Origin: Heterohyrax brucei
Taxonomy: Eukaryota; Chordata; Mammalia; Hyracoidea; Procaviidae
Assembly (NCBI GenBank): GCA_028571685.1
Contig: CM053141.1
Coordinates: forward strand, 2,418,001 to 2,482,000
Direction: 5' to 3'
Length of the DNA: 64,000 nucleotides
Shown: piece by piece, positions 46,310 to 56,688 of the stretch
Numbering within the stretch: position 1 is the stretch's first letter
Layout of the letters: each line of letters begins with the position of its first letter
Position numbers and translations under genes: made by a program
The notes under the pieces: model-generated
Database searches by the model: none
What the model saw: only the letters and a program-made list of their open reading frames with translations
What the model was told of the DNA's origin: nothing

Positions 46310-46490
46310 ATTCCCTACAAACCAACTCAAAATGTATCAAAGACCAAAATCTGAAATCTAAAATGACAAAGACATGGAAGAAAAAATACAGACAATGCTG
46401 GGACCCCAATACATGGCATAAACAGAATACAAACCATAACTAACAATGTACAAACACCAGAAGAGAAACTAGATAACCAGGAGCTCTGTG
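46310..46490 (+). mobile_element. L1 ORF2 3' fragment
   Basis: CTACAAACCAACTCAAAATG then TCAAAGACCAAAATCTGAAATC matches the C-terminal end of mammalian L1 ORF2. Broken by frameshifts. Confidence 0.65.
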
Positions 46491-46627
46491 GCTATTTCTG
46501 TGTGAGTGACAGGAGGAGATTAAAAAAAAAATCATCAAATAATTACTGACTTCCTACAATGCACAGAGTGAAATGAGAATAGGAAAGGGAAGAAACCAGC
46601 ATTTACAAAGGTCCTCTGTGTGACAAG

Positions 46628-46790
46628 AAAGCCTGGTGGTATAGTGGTTAAGTGCTGCCAACTGAGAGGTCAGCAGTTCAAATCCACCAGGTACTCCTTG
46701 GAAACTCTATGGGGCAGTTCTCCTCTGACTCATAGTGTTACTATGAGTTGGAATCAACTTGGCAGCCCTGGGTCTGGGTTTTTTTTCTTT
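46628..46790 (+). mobile_element. AfroSINE
   Basis: AAGCCTGGTGGTATAGTGG through GGTACTCCTTGGAAACTC and ATGAGTTGGAATCAAC to GGGTCTGGG plus a T run. Confidence 0.92.
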
Positions 46791-46792
46791 GG

Positions 46793-47539
46793 TAGAGGGC
46801 GGGGACCTGTGTGATAAGCAGATTGCATACATTCTTTTATTTGCTAAACAGAATATATCATGGACTTCTATTAGGTGTCGTAATCTATACAGTTAGAAAG
46901 TGGGAAGTTGAGATTTCAACTCAGTGCAGATGGACAAGCTTTTTGTGTTATACCATTGCTCCCATCGTACTCTGTGAGCTCTGGATGTAGTCAAGATGAG
47001 AAGCATTGAATAAACTGTTCCATTAGAACTAGAAGAGAGACGACAGCAGAATGGTCAATGTGGCTTCATGGAAGAAGGGAAAACTGACACATTTCTCGAG
47101 GTGGTGTGACTGCGTCCAGCTCACCAATGCTCTGTAGGCCCCAGGTGAGGGAGGAGTTCAGGGAGGTGGACTGAACTCCAAGAGGAGAACTGCGGAGCAG
47201 TGAAGACACAGGGACGGCGTTTCACAAACTGTGTCAAGCATAGGACAGCGAGTCCCTGGGTGTGCCTCCCTGTGGGTAAGGAGGAGTGGTCGCTCCCAGC
47301 AGGGATCTGAAACGACTCCAAAGAGAACTCTGTCTTTCTGCCTTAGAACTGAAAGCTCTCCAGGTCGGAAGCTTGGTCTCACGTTCAGGCCCCTCCTCAG
47401 GCCCAGCTGTGTCTGAGGCCTTTGCCTTAGCTCTCTGGCCTCCAGCTGCTTGGCTTGTGGCCAGGTCTGTGAGGTGCATAGTGAACACCCTGCTGGCACG
47501 ACACAGCGGCTGCCAACAGTGGGCTCAGGTGGACCGTGC
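46793..47539. other. No gene or repeat recognised
   Basis: Unique-looking sequence; overlapping frames at 47158-47576 on both strands are unsupported. Confidence 0.4.
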
Positions 47540-47625
47540 GGATGACAGAGGGCTGGGCAGCGTGAGGTTCTCCTAACACAAGGTCACTACGAGTCAGAAC
47601 AGACTTGGTAGCCCTGACGAGAACC
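47540..47625 (+). mobile_element. RTE or SINE tail fragment
   Basis: GGCTGGGCAGCGTGAGGTTC, then AAGGTCACTACGAGTCAGAAC. The shared tail module prevents a finer call. Confidence 0.6.
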
Positions 47626-47796
47626 ATGACAGCTGCTGCCGCCCAACTCCGCTGGCAGGCTTCACGAGGAGGCCGAGGGCGAGGAGGGGAGAGAGCGCGA
47701 GGGACTCCTGAGCACGACTGCCCCACGCCCTGTGCGCGCAGCTCGCCTCCCTGAGGCCCTCCTTTGTCATGGGAAGTGCAGCCGACAGTTGCAGCG

Positions 47797-48112
47797 AGAC
47801 GTGGGGAGTTCAGCGGTGGCATTTTCCCCTGGGGTGAAGGAGGCCCAAGTTCGAGTCCAGGCCAGTGCGCCTCACGTGCCGCTGCCATGTGTCCGTTGAG
47901 GGAGGTTTGCGCGCTGCTGGGTTGCTGAATAGCTGTCAGTGGAGCCTGCAGACTACAGCAGATCAGGAAGAAAGACCTGGTGACCTACTTCTGAAAATCA
48001 GCCAGTGACAGCCACGAGGGTCACCATGGGCCCACTGCGGGGACAGCACAGGAAGAGGCCACCTGGCCTTTCTTCGCACACAAGGTTCCCTTGAGTTGCG
48101 AGTGGATTCAGT
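47797..48112 (+). mobile_element. tRNA-Gly-derived SINE
   Basis: The head resembles a diverged tRNA-Gly, with a box B-like AGTTCGAGTCC at 47848-47858 and CAGGCCAGTGC at the end of the tRNA part. It continues with CTCACGTGCCGCTGCC, a body sharing AGATCAGGAAGAAAGACCTGG with the RTE 5' UTR, and a diverged RTE-like tail near 48040-48112. It is not a functional tRNA: the anticodon arm is not preserved. Confidence 0.65.
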
Positions 48113-49065
48113 GTTAATTAAAAGCAACGTTCCATCTCTGTTTATGTGTTTCTGACCAAGCAAGAAAATCTCAAAAGGCCTTCTAGGAAGGGTCTTTCCC
48201 GGTTTTTCCTCGAGTCAAACCAGCCAGTGAAGACAACAGCTGATTTGCTTGACCAGTGAAGTTACTGAGTAGAAATTTCAAGTCACAAATCCTGGAGCCT
48301 GACCCTTAGCACTCCCACACAGCAGGGTGCACTGGAAGAGGGTATTTTTCTTTAGAAGTCTTCCATCATTAAAGGCCTTGGAGGGTGAGGGAGATTAAAG
48401 ATTCACACAGAGATCTGAGAAATGAGAGTGCACAGTTCACAGAGCTCCTTGAATGACGTTAAACAACGTTAATTGCAGTGTCTTCCAGCGAACCATCAGC
48501 ACAGGCCCAGGAGAGTTGACAGGAGAGCGTATGTGCCCGCTAATTAAGGTGCTTCGGTAAGATTTCTGGTGTCCATGTCATGTTGGCATTTTGAGCTTCT
48601 TATTATTCAGAGTCTGATTGTAGGTGGCTGATGTCCTCTTATTTTCTTTAATTTAGGGTCTTCTGGATGAACATGCAGCGAATAGACTTTTCAGAGACTT
48701 AGACTGAAGGAGCTACAAGGGTCCCAAGGGACAGAGTGAGTTTAGCAGGAGGGACCCCGAGCGAGGCGGGCGTGTGGTCTTGTAGATGTCCCAGATGAAT
48801 CTACAGACTCTGACTCTCTCGTCCTACCTCCCTGCCACCAATCCATCTCGATTCAAGCCCAGGAGACCTGCAACTCCCCACCACTGGATATATAAACAAA
48901 TACACATTGATGGCTCTGCCCATGAACCACTTGGCAAGCAATGACAGCACTTTCTTTGAGCTTGCCAGTCAGTTTTGTTGTTTGGGGCATCAAGGGCTGG
49001 GTGGCAGTGAAGTCCTGAGCGGGATCTGCTCTGTTCCCAAGTTCTCCGGGCATTGCCGGCTCCCT
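48113..49065. other. No gene or repeat recognised
   Basis: Unique-looking sequence with no coding signal. Confidence 0.4.
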
Positions 49066-49252
49066 GGGCTGTGAGAACACTTCAGCACTGGTGGCTGGCT
49101 GAAAGGTTCGTGGTCTGAACCCTCTACAGGCACCTCAGAAGACAGGCCTGGCAATCTGCTACCAAAAGGTCACAGCCTTGAGAACCCCGGGTAGCAGTTC
49201 CATTCTGCGCATACGAGGTCACCATGATTCCCAATTAACTTGATGGCTACTG
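49066..49252 (+). mobile_element. AfroSINE, longer subtype
   Basis: CACTGGTGGCTGGCTGAAAGG, CAGGCCTGGCAATCTGCTACC, GGTCACCATGATTCCCAATTAAC. Immediately followed by the non-autonomous RTE element. Confidence 0.8.
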
Positions 49253-49263
49253 ACAATAACATC

Positions 49264-49644
49264 CTGCAGACATCTCTCAGTTTGTCGTCCTGGGGTGGCC
49301 TGCGACTGGCTGTGATGCTAGAAGCTGTGCGATCAGCATTCAGGTACTGGCCAGGTCACCCATGGTGGACAGGTTTCAACAAAGGTTCCAGAGTAAGACA
49401 GACTAGGAAGAAGGACCCAGCAGTCTACTGCTGAAAAGAATTACCCACAAACACCTGAAGAACTGCAGTGTACTGTTTCCACACAGAGGGAGACCCTGAG
49501 CGAGGTGGACCGTCGCAGGGGCTGCCACCGCTGGCTGGAGCGTCAGGAGGCCTGCGAGGACGACACAGGACCGGACAGTGCTTCCTGCTCTTGTTCATGG
49601 GCCACTGTGAATCAGAACTGACTGGAGGACACCTAAAAATGGTA
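49264..49644 (+). mobile_element. Compact non-autonomous RTE (5' UTR joined to 3' end)
   Basis: The left 200 bp match the RTE 5' UTR: CATCTCTCAGTTTGTCGTCC, CCATGGTGGACAGGTTTC, AAGACAGACTAGGAAGAAGG. At about 49480 the sequence jumps to the RTE 3' end: GGGAGACCCTGAGCGAGGTGG, GACACAGGACCGGACAGTGC, GTGAATCAGAACTGACTGG. No ORF is left. The element is flanked by ACAATAACATC (49253-49263) and ACAATGACATC (49645-49655), so it appears to have inserted as a 381-bp unit rather than arising by deletion in place. Confidence 0.75.
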
Positions 49645-49738
49645 ACAATGACATCGAACACATTTTCTGAGTTTCAGAGTATCCAAAATGGAAATGTAAC
49701 ACAAAATACATTATAAATGTTCAAGGAGAAGAAGGAGC

Positions 49739-50030
49739 GCCCCTGGCGAAATGGTCCAGTGCTTCTTTCTAACAGAAGGATTGCTGCGTGAATCCACCCG
49801 GAAGTTCTCAGGGAGAAAAGGTCTAGTGATCTGCTCTGGTAAGGATTGTAGCCGATCACACGAATGACAGCTGAAATGCGTAATAATGGTGTTAATAAAA
49901 CGCTCTATTATATATGGTCACTGTGAGTCATAATCAACTACTATATATCAATCTATCATGCAGGGTTACTATCAGTCATAATCAGCTATTATGTATAAGT
50001 GTGTTATATGTGGTCACCATGAGTCCTCAA
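49739..50030 (+). mobile_element. AfroSINE, longer subtype, with triplicated tail
   Basis: Head GCCCCTGGCGAAATGGTCC and body AAAAGGTCTAGTGATCTGC are followed by three successive tail modules containing GGTCACTGTGAGTCATAATC, GGTTACTATCAGTCATAATC and GGTCACCATGAGTCCTC, about 50-55 bp apart. Confidence 0.75.
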
Positions 50031-50084
50031 CAACTCCACAACAACTAACAATGACAGTAAGAGGGAGAAAACCCAAAGGTTTAC

Positions 50085-50160
50085 AGAAATCGTAGGGACT
50101 GCAGGGTTGCCATGAGTTGTAGTCCACTGGATAGCACCCAACCACAGCCTGATGGGCCAC
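50085..50160 (+). mobile_element. AfroSINE/RTE tail fragment
   Basis: GCAGGGTTGCCATGAGTTGTAG, then TAGCACCCAACCAC. A fourth tail module near the triplicated one. Confidence 0.6.
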
Positions 50161-50164
50161 AGGA

Positions 50165-51007
50165 CACACTGGTGACTAGATGGTAGCCTCCCCTTCCCTG
50201 GTGAACGTGACACACAGTTACATTGAGAAATGATGAGCCGAAGCCTGTAGAAACAGCTCAAGATCCTGCTCTCAGGGGAAACTGAGGCCAACTGGCACAA
50301 CCAGCATTCTGCTGAGACAGCCCTCTGCACCCCACACTGGTGAGTGGATTCTGGGGTCTTAAAAGCTTCCAGGCCGCCATCTGAGGGTACAGCAAATGGT
50401 CCCAACTCAGCGGGACCAGATGATCAGCAAGGACCAAAATGACATGGGGGAAAGAGAATCCAGATGACAGAGAGACCCACGTGAGTGGGTGACAACATCG
50501 ACTTGTGACCAGAAGAACCAGATGGTGCCCAGCCACCACCAGTGATAGTCGTGATGGCGCTCACAAAGTTCAGTCTCACTGGCAACACAAAAATAAAAAG
50601 GGGTGCATTGTGAGATCTCCATTAAAAGACCGTAATTGATGGTTCACGGGCCTTGGGGTTCCCCTGGGAGCATCGCCCCTGGCCCCCTGTCCATAAATCA
50701 TGATGGAGGTTAGCTCTCAGACAGGACTGGACTGGACTTGGTGACACAGAGTGACCATATTGTGTGTGCGCTTTACAGTTCTATGCATCTATAGGATGTT
50801 GTCCTGCTGACCTCTTACTGGAGGAAGGCGAGTGGGTGGAGAGGAGGGGATAGGAGATTACTGGGAGCATAGGACATGTATCAAGCAGAGAGGAAGAGTG
50901 TGCTGTCACTGGGCAGGGAGAGCAGTGGGAGCTACATATAGGTGAGCATGCAATTTATATGGGAATGTACATTTTCATTCAATCATGATAATAATAATAA
51001 AAAAAAA
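50165..51007 (+). mobile_element. Probable L1 3' UTR with poly(A) tail
   Basis: An 840-bp poly(A)-tailed segment with CTGGGGTCTTAAAAGCTTCC, GACCAGAAGAACCAGATGG and GGACTGGACTGGAC, ending ATGATAATAATAATAAAAAAAA. From memory, this block order resembles the 3' end of afrotherian L1 elements, but I could not verify it. No L1 ORF is attached. Confidence 0.5.
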
Positions 51008-51382
51008 CCTGGCTTGAGATCTAAAGGAAGCAGCAGAGATGTCTGTTAGAGGCCCTGAGACAGAAGGGAGCACGGCAGCACCACGGTGTGCTCAGAGAAA
51101 GGTGGGCACCAGGAAGACCTTGATTGTAGGAGAGAATGTAGCAAGGGGACAGAGCAAGGAAGCTTTTGAACACAGGGTTCGAATATGGGTAATCTTCTCA
51201 GTCAGATAACACAAGGTGCCAAACCCCCAAACCGCTCCAACACCTCCATGCCTTACTCTGCATTAGAAAGGGAGCCATTGGTCCATTTGGAGCAGGATGG
51301 TGACAAGTCCAGAACTTGCCCAGTCTTACGGAGATTGTTCTGGCTGATTCTAAGAAGTTGTTCTTGTTATTCACTGTCCCTT
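51008..51382. other. No gene or repeat recognised
   Basis: Purine-rich unique-looking sequence. Confidence 0.4.
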
Positions 51383-51389
51383 AGTTAAC

Positions 51390-51694
51390 ACCTGACTATG
51401 GCAATCCATGCGCGGTGGGACAGGACGCTGCCCAGTCCTGAGCCACTTACAGATCCTCAGTTGTAGGTCAGGCTGTTGTGATCCCCTGTGCTTTCACTGC
51501 CTGCTGTCCAGCAGTTGGTACCCAGGCCCTTAGGCTGGAAGCTCCTCTGAAACTGGTTCAGCGTGACAGCCACACACAAGCCTCCACTGACAGACAAGTG
51601 TCAGCTGCTCGTGAAGTTCATGGCTGGAAACTGAACCAGGGTCTCCCGTGGGAGGTGAGAATTCTACCACTGTATCACAACTGCCTGGTTTAGG
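51390..51694 (-). mobile_element. tRNA-Gly-derived SINE with target duplication
   Basis: Reversed 305-bp SINE flanked by AGTTAAC at 51383-51389 and 51695-51701. Read on the minus strand the head is ACAGTGGTAGAATTCTCACC, the left half of tRNA-Gly(GCC), with box A about 51661-51672 and a box B-like GGTTCAGTTTCC at 51626-51637. Then follow a CTGTCAGTGGAGGCTTG block, GTTTCAGAGGAGCTTCC (as in the RTE 5' UTR), and a GACTGGGCAGCGTCC RTE-like tail. The best preserved of three such SINEs here. Confidence 0.8.
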
Positions 51695-51701
51695 AGTTAA
51701 C

Positions 51702-52202
51702 CGGAAGTGAACACAGAGATCTCGGCGAAAGCCGACCAAGCAGAACCTAGCGCAGTAAGGATGGAGGTGGGAGGACACAAGAGAGATTACAGAGGTAGAG
51801 AAATTTGGGGGAAGAAAGAAGGATCAAAGGAGGCTTTAAGTCTTCAGCCTGGAAATGTGACTGAAAGGAGGAGGAGGGCATTTGTAGTGGAGAAAACAGT
51901 TGTAGTCTGGGGTGTGAAGAGCCCTAGGTACCTGAGGAAATCCCAATGCGACCAGAGTCCAGCCCAAAGCTGTGGAACAGAGTGTCATCAATGTGTGAGA
52001 CTCTTAAGACCCACGGCACGGCATGGGGTTCATCCAGCCAATGTGGGGGTGCCGGAGTCAAGGGCACCAGGGAGCATGCTGGGAGGAGGGGTTGTGTGGC
52101 ACACTGGGCAGAGAAGGGGCTTTATCAAGAGTCCAAAGTGGCTCAAAGAGGGTGCTACTGTTGCCCAAGCAGAACTGAGGGCAGAAGTTATTTTATGGCT
52201 CC
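51702..52202. other. No gene recognised; longest non-repeat open frame
   Basis: A 169-codon plus frame (51707-52216) crosses this stretch and ends inside the RTE. It is basic and low in hydrophobic order, has no recognisable family, and its stop is supplied by the insertion. Confidence 0.4.
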
Positions 52203-52213
52203 ATGTGAGGGAA

Positions 52214-53955
52214 TAGGCGTAAACATGGGTCTCTCCCAGCCAGCTGGCCAGGGAGCTGTCCTCCAAACTTCTTAGCATAGACAAACAAGCACTTCCAGCA
52301 CCGCATCTGTTTGTTGAAATATTTCAGTTGATATTCCATCAATTCCTGGAGCCTTGCTTTTCGCCAGTGCCTTCAATGAGGCTTTGACTTCTTCCTTCAG
52401 TACCATCCGTCCCTGATCACGTGCTGCCTCTTCAGAAGGCTGAACATTGACCAGCTCTTTCTGATGTAATGACTGCGTATTCCTTCCATCTTCTTTTGAT
52501 GCCCCCCTAGTCGTTTAATAGTTCCCCTGTAGAATCCTTCACTATTGCAACTTGAGGCTTGAATTTTTTCTTCCACTCTTTCAGCCTGAGAAATGCAGAA
52601 TGTGTTCTTCCCTTCTGGTTTTCCATTTCCAGCTCTTTGCTCACGTCATTATTATACTTGATTTTGTCTTCCTGAGCTGCCCTTTCTTATTATACTTTGT
52701 CATCCCTTCCTTTTGCTTTAGCTGCTCGATGTTCAAGAGCAAGTTTCAGAGTTGCTTCTGACATCCAGTTTGGTCTTTTCTTCCTTTCCTGTCTTTTTAA
52801 TGACCTCTTGCTCTCTTCATGGATGATGTCTCTAATGTCACTCCACAGTTCATCTGGTCTTCAGTCATTAGTGGTGAACACATCACATCTGTTCTTGGGA
52901 TGCTCTTTAAACTCAAGGTCATACTTTATACTCAAGGTCATATTTTGGTTCTCGTGGACTTGTCCTAGTTTTCATCAGTTTTAATTTGAATTTGCATATC
53001 ACAGCAGTGGGTTTGGGTTTTTAACTGATGATACGTGCTGTAGTTAGCAACTACTTTTTCCCTGACTACTGACGGAGTTTTCCATTGTCTTTTTTCCACA
53101 GATGTATTCAGTTGCATTCCTGTGTATTACATGTGGTGAAATCAATGTGTACAGTCACTTTTTGTATTAGTTAAAAAAAGATATTTGCAATGAAGAAGTT
53201 GTTACTCTTGCAAAATTCTATCATGTGATCTCTGACATTCTATCTATCACCAAGGCTGTATTTTCCAACTACTAATCCTTCTTCTTGGTTTTCAGCTTTT
53301 GCATTCCAATCACCAATAATTATCAATGTATCCTGATTGCATGTTTGATCAATTTGGGACTGCAGAAGCTAGTAAAAATCTTCAATTTATTAATTTTTGG
53401 CCTTAGTGGTTGGTGTCTGAATTTGAATAACAGTCTTATTAGATGACCTTCCTTGTAGGCATATGGATATTATCCTGTCACTGACAACATTGTACTTCGG
53501 GACAGATCTTGAAATGTTCTTTGTTCTTTTTGATGATGAATGCAACACCATTCCTCTTTCAGTTTTCATTCCCAGCACAGTAGATCATATGATTGTCAGA
53601 TTCAAAATGGCCAGTACTGGTCCATTTCAGCTCACTAATGCCTAGGATATTAATGTTTATGTGTTCTATCTCCTTCTGGATGATTTTCAGTTTTCCTGGA
53701 TTCATATTTCACACATTCCATGATTTGATTATGAATGTATGTTTGCTGCTATTTTGTCTCACGTCATGCCACATTAGCAGATGAAGATCCCAAAGGCTTT
53801 ACTCCATCCACATTATTAAGTTTGACTCTACTTTGAGGAGGCAGCTCTTCACTAGTTGTCTTCTGAGGGTCTTCCATCTGGGATGCTCATTTACTGGCAT
53901 TATATCTGACAGTGTTCTGCTGGTATTCATAAGATCTTCCCTGGCTAATTCTTTG
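52214..53955 (-). mobile_element. Inverted 5' half: 5' UTR, endonuclease, early RT
   Basis: On the minus strand this reads from the 5' UTR (AAAGAATTAGCC at the junction, about 140 bp short of the full element start) through the endonuclease, with LIIIGDWNAK visible at about 53297-53328, the linker, and the segment before the RT palm. Frameshifts break the ORF, but the order is complete. Confidence 0.82.
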
Positions 53956-55283
53956 TTTATGCCTATTCCAAAGAAAGGTGACCTAATTGAATGCTGAAAC
54001 TATGAAACAACGTCGTTAATATCACAGGCAAGTAAAATTTTGCTCAAGATTATTTAAAAGTGACTGCAAAGGCATATTGGCAAAAACTGCCAGAAATCAA
54101 GCTGGATTCAGAAGAGGATGTTGAACCAGAGAGATCATTCCTGATGTAAAATAGATCTTGGCTGAAAGTGAGAATATCAGAAAGATATTTATCTGTGTTT
54201 CACTGACTGTGCAAAGGCATCTGACTGTGTGGATCATGGCAAATTATGGTTAACATTGCATAAAATGGGAATTCCTGACACTTAATTGTGCTCTTAAGGA
54301 ATCTGTACATGGATCAAAAGGCAGTCGTGTGAACAGACCAAGGGGACACTGCATGGCGCAAAGTCAGGGAAGTTGTGCATCAGTGCTGTACCGTTTCACC
54401 ACACCTTTTCGATTTGTGAGCCGAACAAATAATCAGAGAAGCTGGACTCTGAAGAAGAACAAGACATCAGGATTGGAGGACGACTCATTAACAACCTGCA
54501 TTATGCAGATGATACCACCTTACTTGCTGGAAGTGGAGAGGATTTAAACACTTACTGATGGAGATCAAAGACCACAGCCTTCAGTGTGGATTGCACCTCA
54601 ACATCAAGAAGACAAAAGTCCTCACAACTAGACCAGTAAGCATCATCCTCATAAATGGAGAAAGGACTGAGGTTGTCAAGGACTTCATTTTACTTGGATC
54701 TACCATCAATCCTCATGGAAACAGTGGTCAAGAAACCAAAGGATACATTGTGTTGCGAAAATCTGCTGTGAAGGACTTCTTTAAAGTATTCAAAAGTAAA
54801 GATGTCACCTTGAAGATTAAAGTGAACCTGAAAATAACACAGTATTTTCAGTCACACCATGTGCACGAGAAAGCTAGACAATAAACAAGGAATAGACAGA
54901 AGAGGAATTGACACCTTTGAATTACGGTGTTGGGGAAGAATATTGAGCATACCATGGACCGCCAAAAGAACCAACAGATCTGTTCCAGAAGAAGTACAAG
55001 TAGAGTGCTCCTTGAAAGCAAAGACAACAAGGCTGTGTCTTACATCCGTTGGGCATGTTGTCAAGAGGGATCACCCCTGGAGAGAGACATCATGCTTGGT
55101 CGAGTGGAGGGTCAGCAAAAAAGAGAAAGACCCTCAACACGATGGATTGACACAGTGGCCACAACGATGGGCTTAAGTATGAAAACGATTGTGCATATGG
55201 TGCAAGACCAGGCAGTGTTTCGTTCTGTTGTGCACGGGGTCACTGTTAGTCAGAACTGACTCAATGGCACCTGACAACAACAA
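53956..55283 (+). mobile_element. Sense 3' half: RT palm to 3' UTR
   Basis: Reads from the RT segment PIPKKGD-equivalent through DCVDH, the intact catalytic box YADD at 54502-54513, the C-terminal region (frame 54859-55176 includes TFELRCWGRILSIPWTAK) to the tail GGCACCTGACAACAACAA. Together with the inverted half it covers almost all of the element. Confidence 0.88.
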
Positions 55284-55294
55284 ATGTGAGGGAA

Positions 55295-55999
55295 ACAAAG
55301 GACGTATCTGAGGATGGAAGACACACGGAAGCTGGACTGCTGTGAGCTGAAGAGTTAACGGAGGAAACAGGACCTTCACATTGGGATGGCGGTTTAAAAG
55401 CTTACGTGGGAAACCACAGGAAAGTAAAGCTGGTGGGCGGGCTGGATGGGAGTACAGCACCGGGGAAAGGGGAGAGGCCTGCAGCAGTCTAGTGGCGGGA
55501 AGGGAAAGGGGGACAGAAAGGCCAACAGAGAATGGATTGCTTTTGAAATAGGAAATAGATTTTTATGTCTCTAGTGCCAGCTCCCCTCTAGAGAGGGGAG
55601 CTCATGGTTACGGGTAGCTCTAAGTGGGCTCCCCAGAAGCCGATGAAACATGGATTGTGTCCTAGGACATCAGATCTCACAGCAGTCACAGGCCAGAGCC
55701 CAGCAGGGCAGGCAGTGAGGAGGCAGTGGTGGGAGGGGAGGCCAGAGGCTAAAGAGAGAGAGCTGGGCCTGAAACATGGCATGAAAAGCCTGACTCACTC
55801 GGTGCTCTGCGTGTGTGTGTGTGTGTGCACACGCTCATGTGTGTGTAGACCTTAGTGACAACTGTGAGGTTTAGAACAGTTCTTAAGATTTTCATCATAA
55901 AAAGAAGACTCTGTCAGACAGCAACTGGAAGGCAGAAATATTGACACAGTTCAGATAAGGATAATAAGGTTAACTAGGCCAGTGCCATGGGAGAGAGGA
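55295..55999. other. No gene recognised; contains a GT microsatellite
   Basis: GC-rich to 55,800. Opposing frames at 55588-55855 are unsupported. Confidence 0.4.
55810..55846. repeat. (GT)n microsatellite
   Basis: GT run of eight units with a CACACGCTCA interruption and a second short run. Confidence 0.9.
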
Positions 56000-56200
56000 G
56001 ACCAGGAATCCAATCGACTATGTCTGTGGCAAGAGACGATGGAAAAGCTCAATGTTGTCAGTCAGAACAAGGCCAGGGGCTGACTGTGGAACAGACTGTC
56101 AATTGCTCAAATGCAAGTTGAAGTTAAACCTGAAGAAAATTAGAACAAGTCCACAAAAACCAAATAGGACCTTGAGTATATCTCACCTGATGGGACAAGA
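56000..56200 (+). mobile_element. RTE endonuclease C-terminal fragment
   Basis: Encodes IDYVCGKRRWKSSMLSVRTR then PGADCGTDCQLLKCKLKL, which is the end of the RTE endonuclease domain including the GTDH-type motif (here GTDC). One frame stays open for about 60 codons. No adjoining RTE sequence is seen on either side. Confidence 0.8.
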
Positions 56201-56352
56201 GGTACCTGGGATGACGAATCCATAATAACTGTGGCTGGATTATTCTGGATCTCAATATGCAGATGGACTATGACACAGAACAGAGGGAGGGGAATAGATT
56301 TTGTTGGCAAAGAATCAATAGGTTCAATTGGGGACCTGCTAAGCTCGGGGGC

Positions 56353-56688
56353 GGTGCCATTGGTTGTTCAGTGGTAGAGCTCTGACCTTCAATGTGGGCG
56401 GACCTGGGTTCAGTTCCTCGCCATCGCGGCTCATGTGTGGCCACCACCATCTGCCAGCGAAGGCTTCCATGTTGCCGTGATACTAAGCAGTTTTCAGTGG
56501 AGGTTCTAAACTAAGGCACACTTGGAAGAAAGGCCTGGCTATTGGCTGTCAAAAATCAACCAGTGAAAACCCTGTGGATCTCAAGTCTGACCTGCAGCTG
56601 AGTGTGGAGATGGAGCAGGTCTGGGGAGGGTTTTCTTCTATAGCATGTGGGATCGCTATGAGTTGGCATCTACTCTGCTGAGGCTAGT
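56353..56688 (+). mobile_element. tRNA-Gly-derived SINE
   Basis: Head GGTTGTTCAGTGGTAGAGCTC with box A at 56371-56381 and box B GGTTCAGTTCC at 56407-56417. The next block is CATGTGTGGCCACCACCATC, then TTGGAAGAAAGGCCTGG and CAACCAGTGAAAACCCTGTGG, shared with the RTE 5' UTR, and a tail with GATCGCTATGAGTTGGCATC. Confidence 0.82.

Larger units (their letters stand above)
52214..55283 (+). mobile_element. Nearly complete RTE LINE with inverted 5' half
   Basis: A single 3.07-kb insertion flanked by a perfect 11-bp duplication, ATGTGAGGGAA, at 52203-52213 and 55284-55294. The left 1.74 kb is the element's 5' half in reverse; the right 1.33 kb is its 3' half in sense. Both halves meet at the same element position: the inverted half has its RT-side end at TTTACGCCTATTCCC (read on the minus strand, 52209-52223), and the sense half starts at TTTATGCCTATTCC (about 53956). 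This is the layout produced by twin priming in L1. The product is non-functional. Confidence 0.85.

Noticed and set aside
47427..47888. 153-codon minus-strand frame in GC-rich DNA
   Set aside because: Overlaps a SINE head and an RTE tail fragment; its length is explained by low stop-codon frequency in GC-rich sequence.
51707..52216. 169-codon plus-strand open frame
   Set aside because: No recognisable domain, overlapping frames on both strands, and the stop is contributed by the inserted RTE. Treated as chance.
56353..56424. Functional tRNA-Gly gene
   Set aside because: The head keeps boxes A and B but the stems are broken and it runs into a SINE body; it is a SINE promoter region.
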